64,000 nucleotides of DNA from contig NZ_JAQGLB010000002.1 in NCBI RefSeq assembly GCF_027853965.1, positions 372,001 to 436,000 of the forward strand, read 5' to 3'. Shown here in pieces: positions 25,462-34,815 of this stretch. Position 1 is the first letter of the stretch, and every line of letters starts with the position of its first letter. The notes below the pieces were generated by a model. The model worked only from the letters and a program-made list of their open reading frames with translations. It had not been told where the DNA came from and made no database searches. Both the position numbers and the translations under genes were made by a program. The stretch is from Saccharopolyspora indica (GTDB lineage Bacteria; Actinomycetota; Actinomycetes; Mycobacteriales; Pseudonocardiaceae).

Positions 25462-26745
25462 GTGCTGGTCGTCGTTGGCATCTTGATCTTCTTCTTCGGG
25501 CTGCTGTTCTCCATCGCGTGGCACGAGCTGGGCCACCTGGCGGCTGCGAAGCTGTTCGGGATCAAGGTCACCCAGTACATGGTCGGCTTCGGCCGCACCA
25601 TCTGGTCCCGGAAGAAGGGCGACACCGAGTACGGGATCAAGATGATCCCGTTCGGCGGCTACATCCGGATGATCGGCATGTTCCCGCCGAAGAAGGACGA
25701 GAAGTACGGGCGCACCGCCTCCTCCGCTCCGTGGCGGGCGATGATCGAGGACGCCCGGCAGATGTCCGCCGAGGAGATCACGCCCGAGGACGCGCACAAG
25801 CAGTTCTACCAGCGCAGCCCGTGGAAGCGGATCATCGTGATGGTGGCCGGGCCGGTGATGAACCTCATCCTGGCGGTCATCATCTTCGCCGGGATCCTGA
25901 TGGGCCACGGCATGCTGACGCCGACCACCACGGTCTCCGCGGTCAGCGAGTGCGTGCTGCCCGCCAACGCGCCGGTCACCGACCGCTGCCCGGCCGACGC
26001 GCCGCCCTCCCCGGCCGCGGCGGCGGGCTTCCGGCCCGGCGACCGGATCCTGGAGTTCAACGGCAAGCCCTACACCACCTGGGAAGACCTGCAGCTGGCC
26101 ATCCGCAGTTCGACCGGCCCGGTGCCGGTGGTGGTCGAGCGCGCCGGGCAGCGCGTCACGCTGACCCCGGACCTGATGCAGAACCAGATGCCGAAGATCG
26201 GCTCGACCAGCGAGTACGAGACGGTCGGCTTCCTCGGGCTCACCCCGACGCAGGTGCTGGTCAAGCAGGACATCGGCGGTGTGGTGAGCACCATCGGCGG
26301 GTTCGTCAGCCTCACCGCGGAGAAGGTCGTCGAGCTGCCGCAGCGGGTGCCGGACCTGGTCTCGGCGATCTTCGGCGGTGAGCGGCACGCCGACTCGCCG
26401 GTGGGCATCGTCGGCGCGAGCCGGCTGGGCGGCGAGGTGCTGGCCTCCGACGAGATCGGCGTGGACGCCCGGATCATGCTGATGTTCAACCTGCTGGCCG
26501 GGGTGAACCTCTCGCTGTTCGTGTTCAACATGCTGCCGCTGCTGCCGCTGGACGGCGGGCACATCGCCGGCGCGCTGTGGGAGTCGATCCGCCGCGGCTT
26601 CAACAAGCTGTTCCGGCGGCCGGACCCGGGGCCGTTCGACACCGCGCGGCTGATGCCGCTGGCGTACGCGATCAGCCTGATCTTCATCGCGTACTCGCTG
26701 CTGGTCCTGGTCGCCGACGTGGTGAACCCGGTGAAGCTCTTCTAG
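25462..26745 (+). CDS. rip1: Site-2 intramembrane metalloprotease (Rip1/RseP type)
   Basis: 427 residues with a zinc-binding HELGH (His21, Glu22, His25) in the first membrane helix, a PDZ domain in the middle (about 165-235, AGFRPGDRILEFNGKPYTTWEDL), and a C-terminal membrane helix holding NMLPLLPLDGGH, which gives the third zinc ligand. S2P proteases cut membrane-bound anti-sigma factors and other transmembrane substrates. GTG 25462 directly abuts the dxr stop, so translation is coupled. Followed by hairpin A2. Confidence 0.93.
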   Translation: MLVVVGILIFFFGLLFSIAWHELGHLAAAKLFGIKVTQYMVGFGRTIWSRKKGDTEYGIKMIPFGGYIRMIGMFPPKKDEKYGRTASSAPWRAMIEDARQMSAEEITPEDAHKQFYQRSPWKRIIVMVAGPVMNLILAVIIFAGILMGHGMLTPTTTVSAVSECVLPANAPVTDRCPADAPPSPAAAAGFRPGDRILEFNGKPYTTWEDLQLAIRSSTGPVPVVVERAGQRVTLTPDLMQNQMPKIGSTSEYETVGFLGLTPTQVLVKQDIGGVVSTIGGFVSLTAEKVVELPQRVPDLVSAIFGGERHADSPVGIVGASRLGGEVLASDEIGVDARIMLMFNLLAGVNLSLFVFNMLPLLPLDGGHIAGALWESIRRGFNKLFRRPDPGPFDTARLMPLAYAISLIFIAYSLLVLVADVVNPVKLF

Positions 26746-26765
26746 TGGGTTTCCGCTGGTCAGGT

Positions 26766-26811
26766 CCCGTGAGCGGTTCGGGGTGCCATAGCGCCCCGAA
26801 CCGCTCACGGG
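26766..26811. repeat. Family A hairpin, copy 2
   Basis: Eighteen-base perfect arms (26766-26783, 26794-26811; CCCGTGAGCGGTTCGGGG) with loop TGCCATAGCG. It follows the rip1 stop by 20 bp and probably ends the dxr-rip1 transcript. Confidence 0.85.
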
Positions 26812-26971
26812 CACTGCGCGCGGACCGGGCGCAAATGGGCACCGACGGGTGAAGGGCTGCGGCCGTGCAGACGTGGGCTCAGCGGGGCCGACGACTCGCT
26901 CCGCGGCTTGGGCGAACGGGTGATGGTGACCAGGTGGAATTGGGCTGAACACGACCTTGACTCACCGGGAC

Positions 26972-26988
26972 GATCACGCAACGTGATC
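26972..26988. promoter_or_regulatory. Inverted repeat upstream of ispG
   Basis: GATCACG-CAA-CGTGATC, about 105 bp before the ispG ATG and 11 bp after a TTGACT that could be a -35. The position suggests a repressor site. Nothing else is recognised in 26812-27092 apart from GGAGAGG before the start. Confidence 0.4.
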
Positions 26989-27092
26989 CGTCCTACCACC
27001 GTGACGTCCGGCCGGATGAACGCTCGCCGGTATCGTGGAGCGCAGGCGGTGGCAGCCGCCGAAGAACACCAGATAGAGGTGGAGAGGTTTCG

Positions 27093-28241
27093 ATGACCGT
27101 CGATCTGGGCATGCCCGCGGCCGTGGCGCCGGTGCTCGCGGAACGGCGCAAGACCCGGCAGTTGCAGGTCGGAGCGGTCGGTGTGGGCAGCGAGTCGCCG
27201 ATCTCGGTGCAGAGCATGACCACGACCGTCACCGCGGACATCAACGCCACGCTGCAGCAGATCGCCGAGCTGACCGCCTCGGGCTGCGACATCGTGCGGG
27301 TGGCGTGCCCGAGCGCGGACGACGCGGAGGCGCTGCCGGCGATCGCGAAGAAGTCGCAGATCCCGGTCATCGCCGACATCCACTTCCAGCCGAAGTACGT
27401 CTTCGCGGCGATCGAGGCCGGGTGCGCCGCGGTGCGGGTCAACCCGGGCAACATCAAGAAGTTCGACGACAAGGTCAAGGAGATCGCGCAGGCCGCCAAG
27501 GACCACGGCACGCCGATCCGGATCGGCGTCAACGCCGGTTCGCTGGACCCGCGGCTGATGCAGAAGTACGGCAAGGCCACTCCGGAGGCGCTGGCCGAGT
27601 CGGCGCTGTGGGAGGCGAGCCTGTTCGCCGAGCACGACTTCCACGACCTGAAGATCTCGGTGAAGCACAACGACCCGGTCGTGATGGTGCGCGCCTACGA
27701 GATCCTGGCCGAGCAGTGCGACTACCCGCTGCACCTCGGCGTCACCGAGGCCGGCCCGGCGTTCCAGGGCACGATCAAGTCCGCGGTCGCCTTCGGCGCG
27801 CTGCTGCGGCAGGGCATCGGCGACACCATCCGGGTCTCGCTGTCCGCGCCGCCGGTCGAGGAGATCAAGGTCGGCACGCAGATCCTGCAGTCGCTGAACC
27901 TGCGCCCCCGCAAGCTGGAGATCGTGTCCTGCCCGTCCTGCGGCCGCGCCCAGGTCGACGTCTACAAGCTCGCCGACGAGGTGACCGCCGGGCTGGAGGG
28001 CATGGAGGTGCCGCTGCGGGTCGCGGTCATGGGCTGCGTGGTCAACGGGCCGGGCGAGGCCCGCGAGGCGGACCTGGGCGTCGCCTCGGGCAACGGCAAG
28101 GGGCAGATCTTCGTCAAGGGCGAGGTCATCAAGACCGTGCCCGAGCACAAGATCGTCGAGACGCTGATCGAAGAGGCCATGCGCATCGCCGAGGACATGG
28201 AGCCCGCCGACGGTGACGCTCCGGTCGTGACGGTCGGTTGA
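27093..28241 (+). CDS. ispG: 4-hydroxy-3-methylbut-2-enyl-diphosphate synthase
   Basis: Fe-S enzyme of the MEP pathway that turns MEcPP into HMBPP. 382 residues, the usual size of the two-domain bacterial form: N-terminal TIM barrel ([29 protein letters not shown]) and C-terminal cluster domain with SCPSCGR and the third Cys in [13 protein letters not shown] 27093 lies behind GGAGAGG. Together with dxr two genes upstream, it places two MEP steps and a membrane protease in one conserved block. Confidence 0.96.
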   Translation: MTVDLGMPAAVAPVLAERRKTRQLQVGAVGVGSESPISVQSMTTTVTADINATLQQIAELTASGCDIVRVACPSADDAEALPAIAKKSQIPVIADIHFQPKYVFAAIEAGCAAVRVNPGNIKKFDDKVKEIAQAAKDHGTPIRIGVNAGSLDPRLMQKYGKATPEALAESALWEASLFAEHDFHDLKISVKHNDPVVMVRAYEILAEQCDYPLHLGVTEAGPAFQGTIKSAVAFGALLRQGIGDTIRVSLSAPPVEEIKVGTQILQSLNLRPRKLEIVSCPSCGRAQVDVYKLADEVTAGLEGMEVPLRVAVMGCVVNGPGEAREADLGVASGNGKGQIFVKGEVIKTVPEHKIVETLIEEAMRIAEDMEPADGDAPVVTVG

Positions 28242-28397
28242 GCCCGCTAGATCGGCCGTCCCCGGTTCGGGGGCGGCCGATCGTCTGCGTTCACCGCGCC
28301 CACCGGGCTGCTCCGAATGGGTGAGCGAGGGTTGTCCGGGAGCAACGCCTCCCGGCCGGGGGAGTTGCGCGGACGGCGTTTCTGGCAGTCTTGGCAG

Positions 28398-29234
28398 GTG
28401 CTCAAGCTAGCCGGTGCACGGCTGTTGGAGGAGCGGGACGCGATGCTGGTCCGCTCCGTGCTGGATTCCGCGCCGGTCGCGGCCTGCATGGTCGCCGCGC
28501 GGGTCGAGGAGGCGGGCATCCACCCGCTGCGCCTCGGCGGCGAGCTCTGGGGCTACGGCAGCAAGCTGACCGGCATGTGCTTCTCGGGCGCGAACCTGAT
28601 CCCGCTGCGCGGCGGACCGGACGCGATGCGCGCGTTCGCCGACCGGGCGCTGCGCCGTCGCCGGGTCTGCTCCTCGCTGGTCGGGCCGACCGAGCAGGTG
28701 CTGGCGCTGTGGGACGAGGTCGCGGCGCAGTGGGGCCCCGCGCGCGACATCCGCGCCGAGCAGCCGCTCATGGTGCTGGCGGAATCACCGCGCATCGCCC
28801 CGGACCCGCTGGTGCGCCAGGTGCGACCGGACGAGCTGGACCGCTACCTGCCCGCGGCGATCGCGATGTTCACCGAAGAGGTCGGCGTGGACCCGTGCAG
28901 CGACGGCGGCGCGGCGAGCTACCGGGCGCGGGTGGCCGATCTGATCGCCACCGGCCGGGCGTTCGCCCGCTTCGAGGGCGGCGAGGTGGTGTTCAAGGCC
29001 GAGATCGGTGCCATGTCGCGCACCGTCGGCCAGATCCAGGGCGTCTGGGTGCACCCGGACCGGCGCAGCACCGGGCTGGGCACCGCGGGCACCGCAGCGG
29101 TCGCCGACCGCCTGATCCGGGGCCTCGGCCGCACCGCGAGCCTGTACGTCAACGACTACAACGTCGCCGCCCGGCTGGCCTACCGCAAGGTCGGCTTCCG
29201 CCGAATCGGCTCCTTCTCCACCGTCCTCCTCTGA
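28398..29234 (+). CDS. GNAT-family acetyltransferase (DUF4081 type)
   Basis: 278 residues: an N-terminal DUF4081-like domain (about 1-110) and a C-terminal GNAT domain with the acetyl-CoA loop QGVWVHPDRRSTGLGTAGTAAV and the NDYNVAARLAYRKVGFRRIG end. Substrate unknown. Its place directly after ispG matches the gene order I recall in mycobacteria (Rv2867c after gcpE). GTG 28398 was chosen because the domain begins there; longer frames upstream have no good ribosome-binding site. Confidence 0.85.
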   Translation: MLKLAGARLLEERDAMLVRSVLDSAPVAACMVAARVEEAGIHPLRLGGELWGYGSKLTGMCFSGANLIPLRGGPDAMRAFADRALRRRRVCSSLVGPTEQVLALWDEVAAQWGPARDIRAEQPLMVLAESPRIAPDPLVRQVRPDELDRYLPAAIAMFTEEVGVDPCSDGGAASYRARVADLIATGRAFARFEGGEVVFKAEIGAMSRTVGQIQGVWVHPDRRSTGLGTAGTAAVADRLIRGLGRTASLYVNDYNVAARLAYRKVGFRRIGSFSTVLL

Positions 29235-29247
29235 CCCTCCCGCGTTC

Positions 29248-29310
29248 CGGCCCCGGTGAAGGGCACCTTTAGGCAAGTAAGTTGCTAAAAGGTGCCCTTC
29301 ACCGGGGCCG
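29248..29310. repeat. Family B hairpin, copy 2
   Basis: Perfect 23-bp arms at 29248-29270 and 29288-29310 with the GTGAAGGGCACCTTT core and a 17-nt loop nearly identical to copy 1. It lies between the GNAT gene and the PBP gene, both on the plus strand, and probably terminates the former. Confidence 0.85.
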
Positions 29311-29348
29311 GCGGGGGAAGTGGGGGTGGAGGAATCGGAGGGGTTGGG

Positions 29349-29354
29349 CATACT
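29349..29354 (+). promoter_or_regulatory. -10-like CATACT of the PBP gene
   Basis: CATACT ends six bases before ATG 29361 and there is no properly spaced ribosome-binding site, so a leaderless transcript is likely. The nearest GGAGGGG is more than 15 bases away. Confidence 0.4.
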
Positions 29355-29360
29355 CGCGGC

Positions 29361-31148
29361 ATGGTTTCCAAGCGGATCTTCGCCGGGATCGCCGCTCTGC
29401 TGCTGGTGCCGTTGGCGGCTTGCAGCACCGGGCCTTCGGAGGAGGACGTCGCGACGGCCTTCGTGAACGCCGTGGCGGCCGGGGATGCGGCCGGGGCCGC
29501 TGCGCAGAGCGACAACCCCGAGCAGGCTCGGCAGGCGGTGGAAGCGGTGCGGCGCAGCATGGCCCCGGAGGCCGTGCGCGCGACGGTCCGGGAAGTCGCC
29601 GATGACCAGCAGGGCACGCCGACCGCGAAGTACGACCTGTCCTGGGACTTCGGGGCGGGCAAGGTCTGGGAGTACCCGAGCGAGCTCAAGCTCGTCGAGG
29701 GAGAGCAGGGCTGGAAGGTCCGCTGGGCGCCGAGCGTGCTGCACCCGAAGCTCCAGCCCGGGCAGAACCTGGCCTTCCGCGAGCAGCGCCCCGACCCGGC
29801 GCCGGTGCTCGACCGCGACGGCGCGGAGATGATGCGGCCGGAACAGCTCGTCACGGTCAGCCTCAGCGCGCAGGAGGCCGGAGACGTGCCGAAGGTGGCG
29901 GGCGCGCTGGCCGACGCGCTGGGCACCATCGAACCGGCGATCACCCAGCAGTCCATCATGGACGGTGTCGGTCGCACGCCGCCGGGTCAGCCGTACGCGG
30001 TGGTCACCCTGCGGCAGGGCGACTACGAGCGGGTCCGGTCGCAGATCTACGAGCTGCCGGGAGTGCGCTTCCCGGCGCAGACCCGACTGGTGGCCGGTGA
30101 GCGCGGCTACGGCTCGCAGGTGCTGGCCGGGGTGGTGCGCAAGGCCGACGAGCAGGTCGCGGCCAACGCCGGTTGGCGGGTCGTCGCGGTGGACGCGGCG
30201 GGCAACGAGGTGGCCGAGCTGCACAACGTCGCCGAGCGGCCGGTCGAGCCGATGACGGTGACCCTCGGCGACCGCACGCAGCGCGCCGCCGAGCAGGCGG
30301 TGGACCAGATCCCGCAGGCCTCGATGCTGGTGGCGGTGCAGCCCTCCAGCGGCGAGGTGCTGGCGGTCGCGCAGAACTCCGCGGCCGACGCGCAGGGCCC
30401 GGTCGCGCTGTCCGGGCAGTACCCGCCCGGCTCCACGTTCAAGGCGGTGACCGCGACGGCCGGGCTGGAAGCGGGCGCGGTCGACGCGAACACCGTGGTG
30501 GAGTGCCCGGCCAAGAAGGCCTTCGACGGCCGGGTGCTGCCCAACGACAAGGAGTTCGACCTCGGCCGGGTGCCGCTGCACACGGCCTTCGCGCGGTCCT
30601 GCAACACCACGTTCGCGCAGCTGGCGGTGGACCTGCCCGCTTCGGCGCTGACCGACTCCGCGCACCAGCTCGGGCTGGGCGTGGACTTCGACATGCCGGG
30701 CGCGACCACGATCACCGGCAAGGTGCCGCCCGCCGACACCGTGGTGCAGCGGGCGGAGAACGGCATCGGCCAGGGCACGGTGCTGGCCAGCCCGTTCGGC
30801 ATGGCGCTGGTCACCGCCTCGATCGCGAACGGGCGGATGCCGGTGCCCACGCTGATCCGCGGCCTGCCGACCAAGGCCGACGCCACCCCGCAGCCGCCGT
30901 CACCGCAGTCCCTCGACCAGCTCCGGCAGATGATGCGCGAAGTGGTCACCGAGGGCACCGCGACCGGGCTGGCCGGTTCCGGCGAGGTCCGCGGCAAGAC
31001 CGGCACCGCGCAGTTCGGCGACGGCACCCGCTCGCACGGCTGGTTCGTCGGCTACCGCGACGACGTGGCGTTCGCGGTGCTGGTCACCGACGCGGGCTCG
31101 TCCGGGCCGGCGGTCGACGCGGCGCGGCGGTTCCTGTCCGCGAGCTGA
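29361..31148 (+). CDS. Class B penicillin-binding lipoprotein (MecA-like N-terminus)
   Basis: 595 residues: lipoprotein signal with lipobox LAAC (Cys21), an NTF2-like MecR1/MecA N-terminal domain (about 25-145), a PBP dimerisation domain (about 155-300) and a transpeptidase domain with Ser358 in PGSTFK, SCN at 413-415 and KTGTA near 548. It cross-links peptidoglycan outside the membrane; the lipoprotein anchor replaces the usual membrane helix. The order GNAT - this gene - toxin/antitoxin - map matches Mycobacterium tuberculosis Rv2867c-Rv2861c as I recall it. Low affinity for beta-lactams is a family possibility only. Confidence 0.9.
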   Translation: MVSKRIFAGIAALLLVPLAACSTGPSEEDVATAFVNAVAAGDAAGAAAQSDNPEQARQAVEAVRRSMAPEAVRATVREVADDQQGTPTAKYDLSWDFGAGKVWEYPSELKLVEGEQGWKVRWAPSVLHPKLQPGQNLAFREQRPDPAPVLDRDGAEMMRPEQLVTVSLSAQEAGDVPKVAGALADALGTIEPAITQQSIMDGVGRTPPGQPYAVVTLRQGDYERVRSQIYELPGVRFPAQTRLVAGERGYGSQVLAGVVRKADEQVAANAGWRVVAVDAAGNEVAELHNVAERPVEPMTVTLGDRTQRAAEQAVDQIPQASMLVAVQPSSGEVLAVAQNSAADAQGPVALSGQYPPGSTFKAVTATAGLEAGAVDANTVVECPAKKAFDGRVLPNDKEFDLGRVPLHTAFARSCNTTFAQLAVDLPASALTDSAHQLGLGVDFDMPGATTITGKVPPADTVVQRAENGIGQGTVLASPFGMALVTASIANGRMPVPTLIRGLPTKADATPQPPSPQSLDQLRQMMREVVTEGTATGLAGSGEVRGKTGTAQFGDGTRSHGWFVGYRDDVAFAVLVTDAGSSGPAVDAARRFLSAS

Positions 31149-31189
31149 TCGCTTCACGTGTTCGGGTGATCGCAAGGCGTGATCATTGT

Positions 31190-31202
31190 GCTACGTTGTA
31201 GC
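31190..31202. promoter_or_regulatory. GCTAC-GTT-GTAGC palindrome at the vapB promoter
   Basis: The dyad ends two bases before ATG 31205 and contains TACGTT, a -10-like hexamer 7 nt before the start. A VapBC complex bound here would cover the promoter of a leaderless message. Confidence 0.55.
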
Positions 31203-31204
31203 GC

Positions 31205-31477
31205 ATGGAGCGGATCGGTGTGCGCGAGTTGCGGCAGAACGCGAGCCGGTACCTGAAGCGGGTCGCCGCAGGCGAGTCGATCCTGGTGACCGATCGCGGT
31301 CGCACCGTCGCGGTGCTGGCTCCGCCCACGCGTGACCAAGCCCTGTACGACGAGCTCGTCGCGGCCGGGGAGCTGGTGCCCGGCGACGGCGGCGAGCTAC
31401 CCGGACCGTTGCCCGCAGCGCCCTCCCCGAGCGTGTCCGACCGGCTGCTGCGCAGGCGTGAACAGGAGCGGTTTTGA
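31205..31477 (+). CDS. vapB: VapB/Phd-type antitoxin
   Basis: 90 residues of the Phd/YefM family: MERIGVRELRQNASRYLKRVAAGESILVTDRGRTVAVLAPP is the DNA-binding N-terminal domain, followed by a Pro/Arg-rich toxin-binding tail ending SDRLLRRREQERF. It neutralises the adjacent PIN toxin and probably represses its own promoter through the palindrome just upstream. Its stop overlaps the toxin start. Confidence 0.88.
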   Translation: MERIGVRELRQNASRYLKRVAAGESILVTDRGRTVAVLAPPTRDQALYDELVAAGELVPGDGGELPGPLPAAPSPSVSDRLLRRREQERF

Positions 31478-31869
31478 TCTACTTCGATTCCTCCGCGCTG
31501 ATCAAGCTGATCGCCCCCGAGCCGGAGAGCGCGGCGCTGAGCCAGTGGATCCGCGAGCACTGGGAGCACCCGAGGGTGACCAGCGCGCTGTCGAAGGTCG
31601 ACGTGCTGCGGACCTTCCGCGAGATCGGGCCGCACGCCGTGGACCTGGCCTCGATCATCATCTCCAAGATCGACCACCTGCCGGTGAAGCAGGACGTGCT
31701 CGACGCGGCCAGCGAGCTGCAGGCCCAGGTGGGGCCGGTGGACGCCATCCACCTGGCCTCCGCCTGCAAGATCAAGGACGGCCTGGTGGCCTACCTGTCC
31801 TACGACCCGGCGCTGCTGGCCGCGGCCGAGGAAGCGGGTCTGGCCACCGCATCACCGGGCGCGAACTGA
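31474..31869 (+). CDS. vapC: VapC-type PIN-domain toxin
   Basis: 131 residues, PIN ribonuclease: IYFDSSALIKL (first Asp), a Glu in the middle, and VDAIHLASACKIKDGLVAYLSYDPALLAAA with the later acidic residues. TTG 31474 overlaps the antitoxin stop as TTGA and has AGGAG five to six bases upstream. A VapBC pair at the same place, between the PBP lipoprotein and map, is also found in M. tuberculosis (VapBC23) as far as I recall. Confidence 0.88.
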   Translation: MIYFDSSALIKLIAPEPESAALSQWIREHWEHPRVTSALSKVDVLRTFREIGPHAVDLASIIISKIDHLPVKQDVLDAASELQAQVGPVDAIHLASACKIKDGLVAYLSYDPALLAAAEEAGLATASPGAN

Positions 31870-31929
31870 CCGGGTGACCGGGGAAGAGCCCCGACCGTCA
31901 CCGCGCTGAGCCCGGTGCCGGGGCGCGGT

Positions 31930-31935
31930 TAGAGT
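31930..31935 (+). promoter_or_regulatory. -10-like TAGAGT of map (leaderless)
   Basis: GGTTAGAGT-G-TGGGCATG here closely resembles GGTTAGGGT-C-TGGGCATG in front of cobO. The hexamer ends six bases before the ATG. Confidence 0.55.
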
Positions 31936-31941
31936 GTGGGC

Positions 31942-32799
31942 ATGCCGGTTCGAGCTCCGTTGCAGCCAGGCGTGCAGACGCCGCGCCGCCCTGTCCCCGC
32001 GCACATCGAGCGTCCCGAGTACGTCGACAAGCCGGCTCCCAAGCGCGGCACCGACCCCGACGTGCAGACGCCCGAGATCATCGAGGCGATGCGGGTCGCG
32101 GGCAAGCTCGCGGCGCAGGCGCTGGTCGAGGCGGGCAAGACGGTGCAGCCGGGCGCGACCACCGACCAGGTCGACGCGGTCGTGCACGAGTTCTTCTGCG
32201 ACCACGGCGTGTACCCGTCGACGCTCGGCTACCGGGGCTTCCCGAAGTCCTCCTGCACCTCGCTCAACGAGGTGATCTGCCACGGCATCCCGGACTCGAC
32301 GGTCATCGAGGACGGCGACATCGTCAACGTCGACGTCACCGGCTTCGTCGGCGGCGTGCACGGCGACACCAACGCGACGTTCCTGGCGGGCGAGGTCTCC
32401 GAGGAGGTGCGGCTGCTGGTCGAGCGCACCCACGAGGCCCTGATGCGCGGCATCAAGGCGGCCAAGCCCGGCCGCCAGCTGAACGTGATCGGCCGCGTCA
32501 TCGAGTCCTACGCAAAGCGCTTCGGCTACGGCGTGGTGCGCGACTTCACCGGCCACGGCATCGGCCGCTCCTTCCACAGCGGCCTGGTGATCCTGCACTA
32601 CGACGAGCCGTCGGTGCAGACCGTCCTGGAACCGGGCATGACCTTCACCATCGAGCCGATGATCACCCTCGGCACCCACGAGTACGACATGTGGGACGAC
32701 GGCTGGACGGTCACCACCAAGGACAAGAGCTGGACGGCCCAGTTCGAGCACACCATCCTGATCACCGAGGACGGCAACGAGATCCTGACGCTGCCCTGA
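31942..32799 (+). CDS. map: Type I methionine aminopeptidase
   Basis: Removes N-terminal Met from new proteins. 285 residues with an N-terminal extension of about 40 residues before the pita-bread core, as in mycobacterial MapB. Metal ligands: Asp pair in [15 protein letters not shown], His in GHGIG, Glu in TIEPM and Glu in QFEHTI. ATG 31942 is preferred over GTG 31936 because of the -10-like TAGAGT six bases upstream. Confidence 0.94.
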   Translation: MPVRAPLQPGVQTPRRPVPAHIERPEYVDKPAPKRGTDPDVQTPEIIEAMRVAGKLAAQALVEAGKTVQPGATTDQVDAVVHEFFCDHGVYPSTLGYRGFPKSSCTSLNEVICHGIPDSTVIEDGDIVNVDVTGFVGGVHGDTNATFLAGEVSEEVRLLVERTHEALMRGIKAAKPGRQLNVIGRVIESYAKRFGYGVVRDFTGHGIGRSFHSGLVILHYDEPSVQTVLEPGMTFTIEPMITLGTHEYDMWDDGWTVTTKDKSWTAQFEHTILITEDGNEILTLP

Positions 32800-32806
32800 T
32801 CCGCCG

Positions 32807-34327
32807 GTGAACGCGCTGTTGGTGGCCGGGACCACCTCGGATGCCGGGAAGAGCGTCGTCACGGCCGGGATCTGCCGGTGGCTGGCGCGCAGCGGCGCCC
32901 GGGTGGCCCCGTTCAAGGCCCAGAACATGTCCAACAACTCGGTCGTCACCCCCGATGGCGGTGAGATCGGGCGGGCTCAGGCGGTGCAGGCCGCGGCGTG
33001 CGGGATCGAACCCTCGGTGCGGTTCAACCCGGTGCTGCTCAAGCCCGGCAGCGACCGCAGCTCGCAGGTCGTGGTGCTCGGGCGGGTGGCGGGCGAGGTG
33101 ACCGCGATGTCCTACCGGGCGCGCAAGGCCGCCCTGCTGGACACCGTCGTGGCCACGCTGGAAGGGCTGCGGGCCGAGTTCGACCACGTCATCTGCGAGG
33201 GCGCCGGGTCGCCCGCCGAGATCAACCTGCGGGCCAACGACATCGCGAACATGGGGCTGGCGCAAGCCGCCGGGCTGCCGACCGTGGTGGTCGGCGACAT
33301 CGACCGCGGTGGCGTGTTCGCGCAGCTCTTCGGCACCCTCGCGCTGCTGGACGCGGCGGACCAGGCCCTGATCGCCGGATTCGTGATCAACAAGTTCCGC
33401 GGCGACCCGGCGCTGCTGGAACCTGGGCTGGACCAGCTGCGCGAGCTGACCGGGCGCCCGGTGCACGGCGTGCTGCCGTGGGCCGAGGAGCTGTGGCTGG
33501 ACGCCGAGGACTCGCTGTCCTACGCCGCGGACGGGGTCGTCGGGCGGCCCGCTCCGCCGCGGGGCGGGCAGTGGCTGCGGGTGGCGGTGCCGCGGCTCCC
33601 GCGGATCTCCAACGCCACGGACGTCGAAGCGCTGGCCGCGGAGCCGGGCGTCGCGGTGCGCTTCGTCACCGAGCCGTCGCGGCTGTCCGACGCCGACCTG
33701 GTGGTGCTGCCCGGGTCCAAGTCGACCGTCGCGGACCTGGCGTGGCTGCGCAGCAGCGGGCTGGCCGACGCGATCCGCGCGCACGCCCGCGCCGGGCTGC
33801 CGGTGGCCGGGATCTGCGGCGGTTTCCAGATGCTGACCCGGCGCATCCACGACGAGGTCGAATCGGGAGCGGGAGCCGTCGACGGGCTCGGGCTGCTGGA
33901 CGTGGAGATCGAGTTCGCGGCGTCGAAGACGCTGGCGCGGCCCAGCGGTCGTGCGTTCGGCGAGCCGGTTTCCGGCTACGAGATCCACCACGGGTTGCCC
34001 CGCCGCCGCGGTGAGCTCGAACCGCTGGTCACCACCTCCGACGGGCAGCCCGAGGGCGGCATCGCCGGTTCCGCGCTCGGGACGCACTGGCACGGGCTGT
34101 TCGAGAACGACGGCTTCCGGCGGGAGTTCCTGCGCTGGGCGGCCCGGCGGGCCGGGCGCGACGGCTTCGAACCGGCAGGTGACACGGTGTTCGCCGACAT
34201 CCGCGCCGGGCAGCTCGACCTGCTCGGCGACCTGGTGGTCAAGCACCTGGACACCGACGCCCTGCGGCGGCTGCTCGACGGTGGCCCGCCCGCCGGGCTC
34301 CCGACGCTGCGCCGCGGCGTCGGCTGA
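32807..34327 (+). CDS. cobQ: Cobyric acid synthase
   Basis: Amidates adenosyl-cobyrinate a,c-diamide at positions b, d, e and g using glutamine and ATP. 506 residues: P-loop [45 protein letters not shown], and a class-I glutamine amidotransferase half with catalytic Cys in GICGGFQML and His in THWHGLF. GTG 32807 begins 7 bp after the map stop, so they are probably co-transcribed. Other cobalamin genes are 20-30 kb downstream. Confidence 0.94.
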   Translation: MNALLVAGTTSDAGKSVVTAGICRWLARSGARVAPFKAQNMSNNSVVTPDGGEIGRAQAVQAAACGIEPSVRFNPVLLKPGSDRSSQVVVLGRVAGEVTAMSYRARKAALLDTVVATLEGLRAEFDHVICEGAGSPAEINLRANDIANMGLAQAAGLPTVVVGDIDRGGVFAQLFGTLALLDAADQALIAGFVINKFRGDPALLEPGLDQLRELTGRPVHGVLPWAEELWLDAEDSLSYAADGVVGRPAPPRGGQWLRVAVPRLPRISNATDVEALAAEPGVAVRFVTEPSRLSDADLVVLPGSKSTVADLAWLRSSGLADAIRAHARAGLPVAGICGGFQMLTRRIHDEVESGAGAVDGLGLLDVEIEFAASKTLARPSGRAFGEPVSGYEIHHGLPRRRGELEPLVTTSDGQPEGGIAGSALGTHWHGLFENDGFRREFLRWAARRAGRDGFEPAGDTVFADIRAGQLDLLGDLVVKHLDTDALRRLLDGGPPAGLPTLRRGVG

Positions 34328-34377
34328 GTCCCGCCGCGAAACCTCGGCAGATGCGGGATTTCGCGCTGTGACGCGGG

Positions 34378-34383
34378 TAACGT
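34378..34383 (+). promoter_or_regulatory. -10-like TAACGT of the Phd-type gene
   Basis: Ends seven bases before ATG 34391, no ribosome-binding site; leaderless start likely. Confidence 0.4.
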
Positions 34384-34390
34384 CGTCGGC

Positions 34391-34636
34391 ATGGCTGCCG
34401 AATTTTCCGTTGACGAAGCACGCGAGCGGTTGGTCGAGCTGCTGGACCGCGCCGAGTCGGGGGAGGAGATCGTGATCACCCGGTTCGGTGCGCCGTCGGT
34501 CCAGCTGCTGCCCGCGCAGGGGCGATCGGCTGGTGGCGGCTTCGCCACCGGGGTGATCGCGGCGTCCTGGGTGGCGCCGGTCGGCGCGGAGGCCTTCGAC
34601 GTCGGAACCGACTACTGGCTGGACTCCTCGGCCTGA
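34391..34636 (+). CDS. Phd/YefM-type antitoxin-like protein (orphan)
   Basis: 81 residues: FSVDEARERLVELLDRAESGEEIVITRFGAPSVQLLPA is a Phd-type DNA-binding domain. The C-terminal part (FATGVIAASWVAPVGAEAFDVGTDYWLDSSA) differs from the usual charged tail. No toxin gene follows: the next feature is repeat C1 and then a convergent GntR gene. It may be solitary or the remains of a module. Confidence 0.72.
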   Translation: MAAEFSVDEARERLVELLDRAESGEEIVITRFGAPSVQLLPAQGRSAGGGFATGVIAASWVAPVGAEAFDVGTDYWLDSSA

Positions 34637-34674
34637 ATGCCTGTTGGTGGTTGCGCTGCTGGGGTGGTCGCTTG

Positions 34675-34789
34675 GCGGAACCTGAGTGCTTCCCTGGGTT
34701 GCGGGTGCCCCTCCTGATGTGACCGATACACGGCGGAGGGGCTGTCCTCGCCAGGAAAGCACTCATAACCCGCGGCGGTGCGAGCTGCG
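34675..34789. repeat. Family C structured repeat, copy 1
   Basis: About 115 bp shared with 45148-45266. Helix 1 pairs GAGTGCTT (34684-34691) with AAGCACTC (34757-34764), then a C.A mismatch, then CCTGG with CCAGG. Helix 2 inside it pairs GCCCCTCC (34707-34714) with GGAGGGGC (34735-34742). GCGGGT (34701-34706), inside the loop of helix 1, can pair with ACCCGC (34768-34773) outside it, a pseudoknot. It lies between convergent genes. Confidence 0.8.
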
Positions 34790-34815
34790 TGCGTGCCCGA
34801 AGCGGCTGACGCCGC

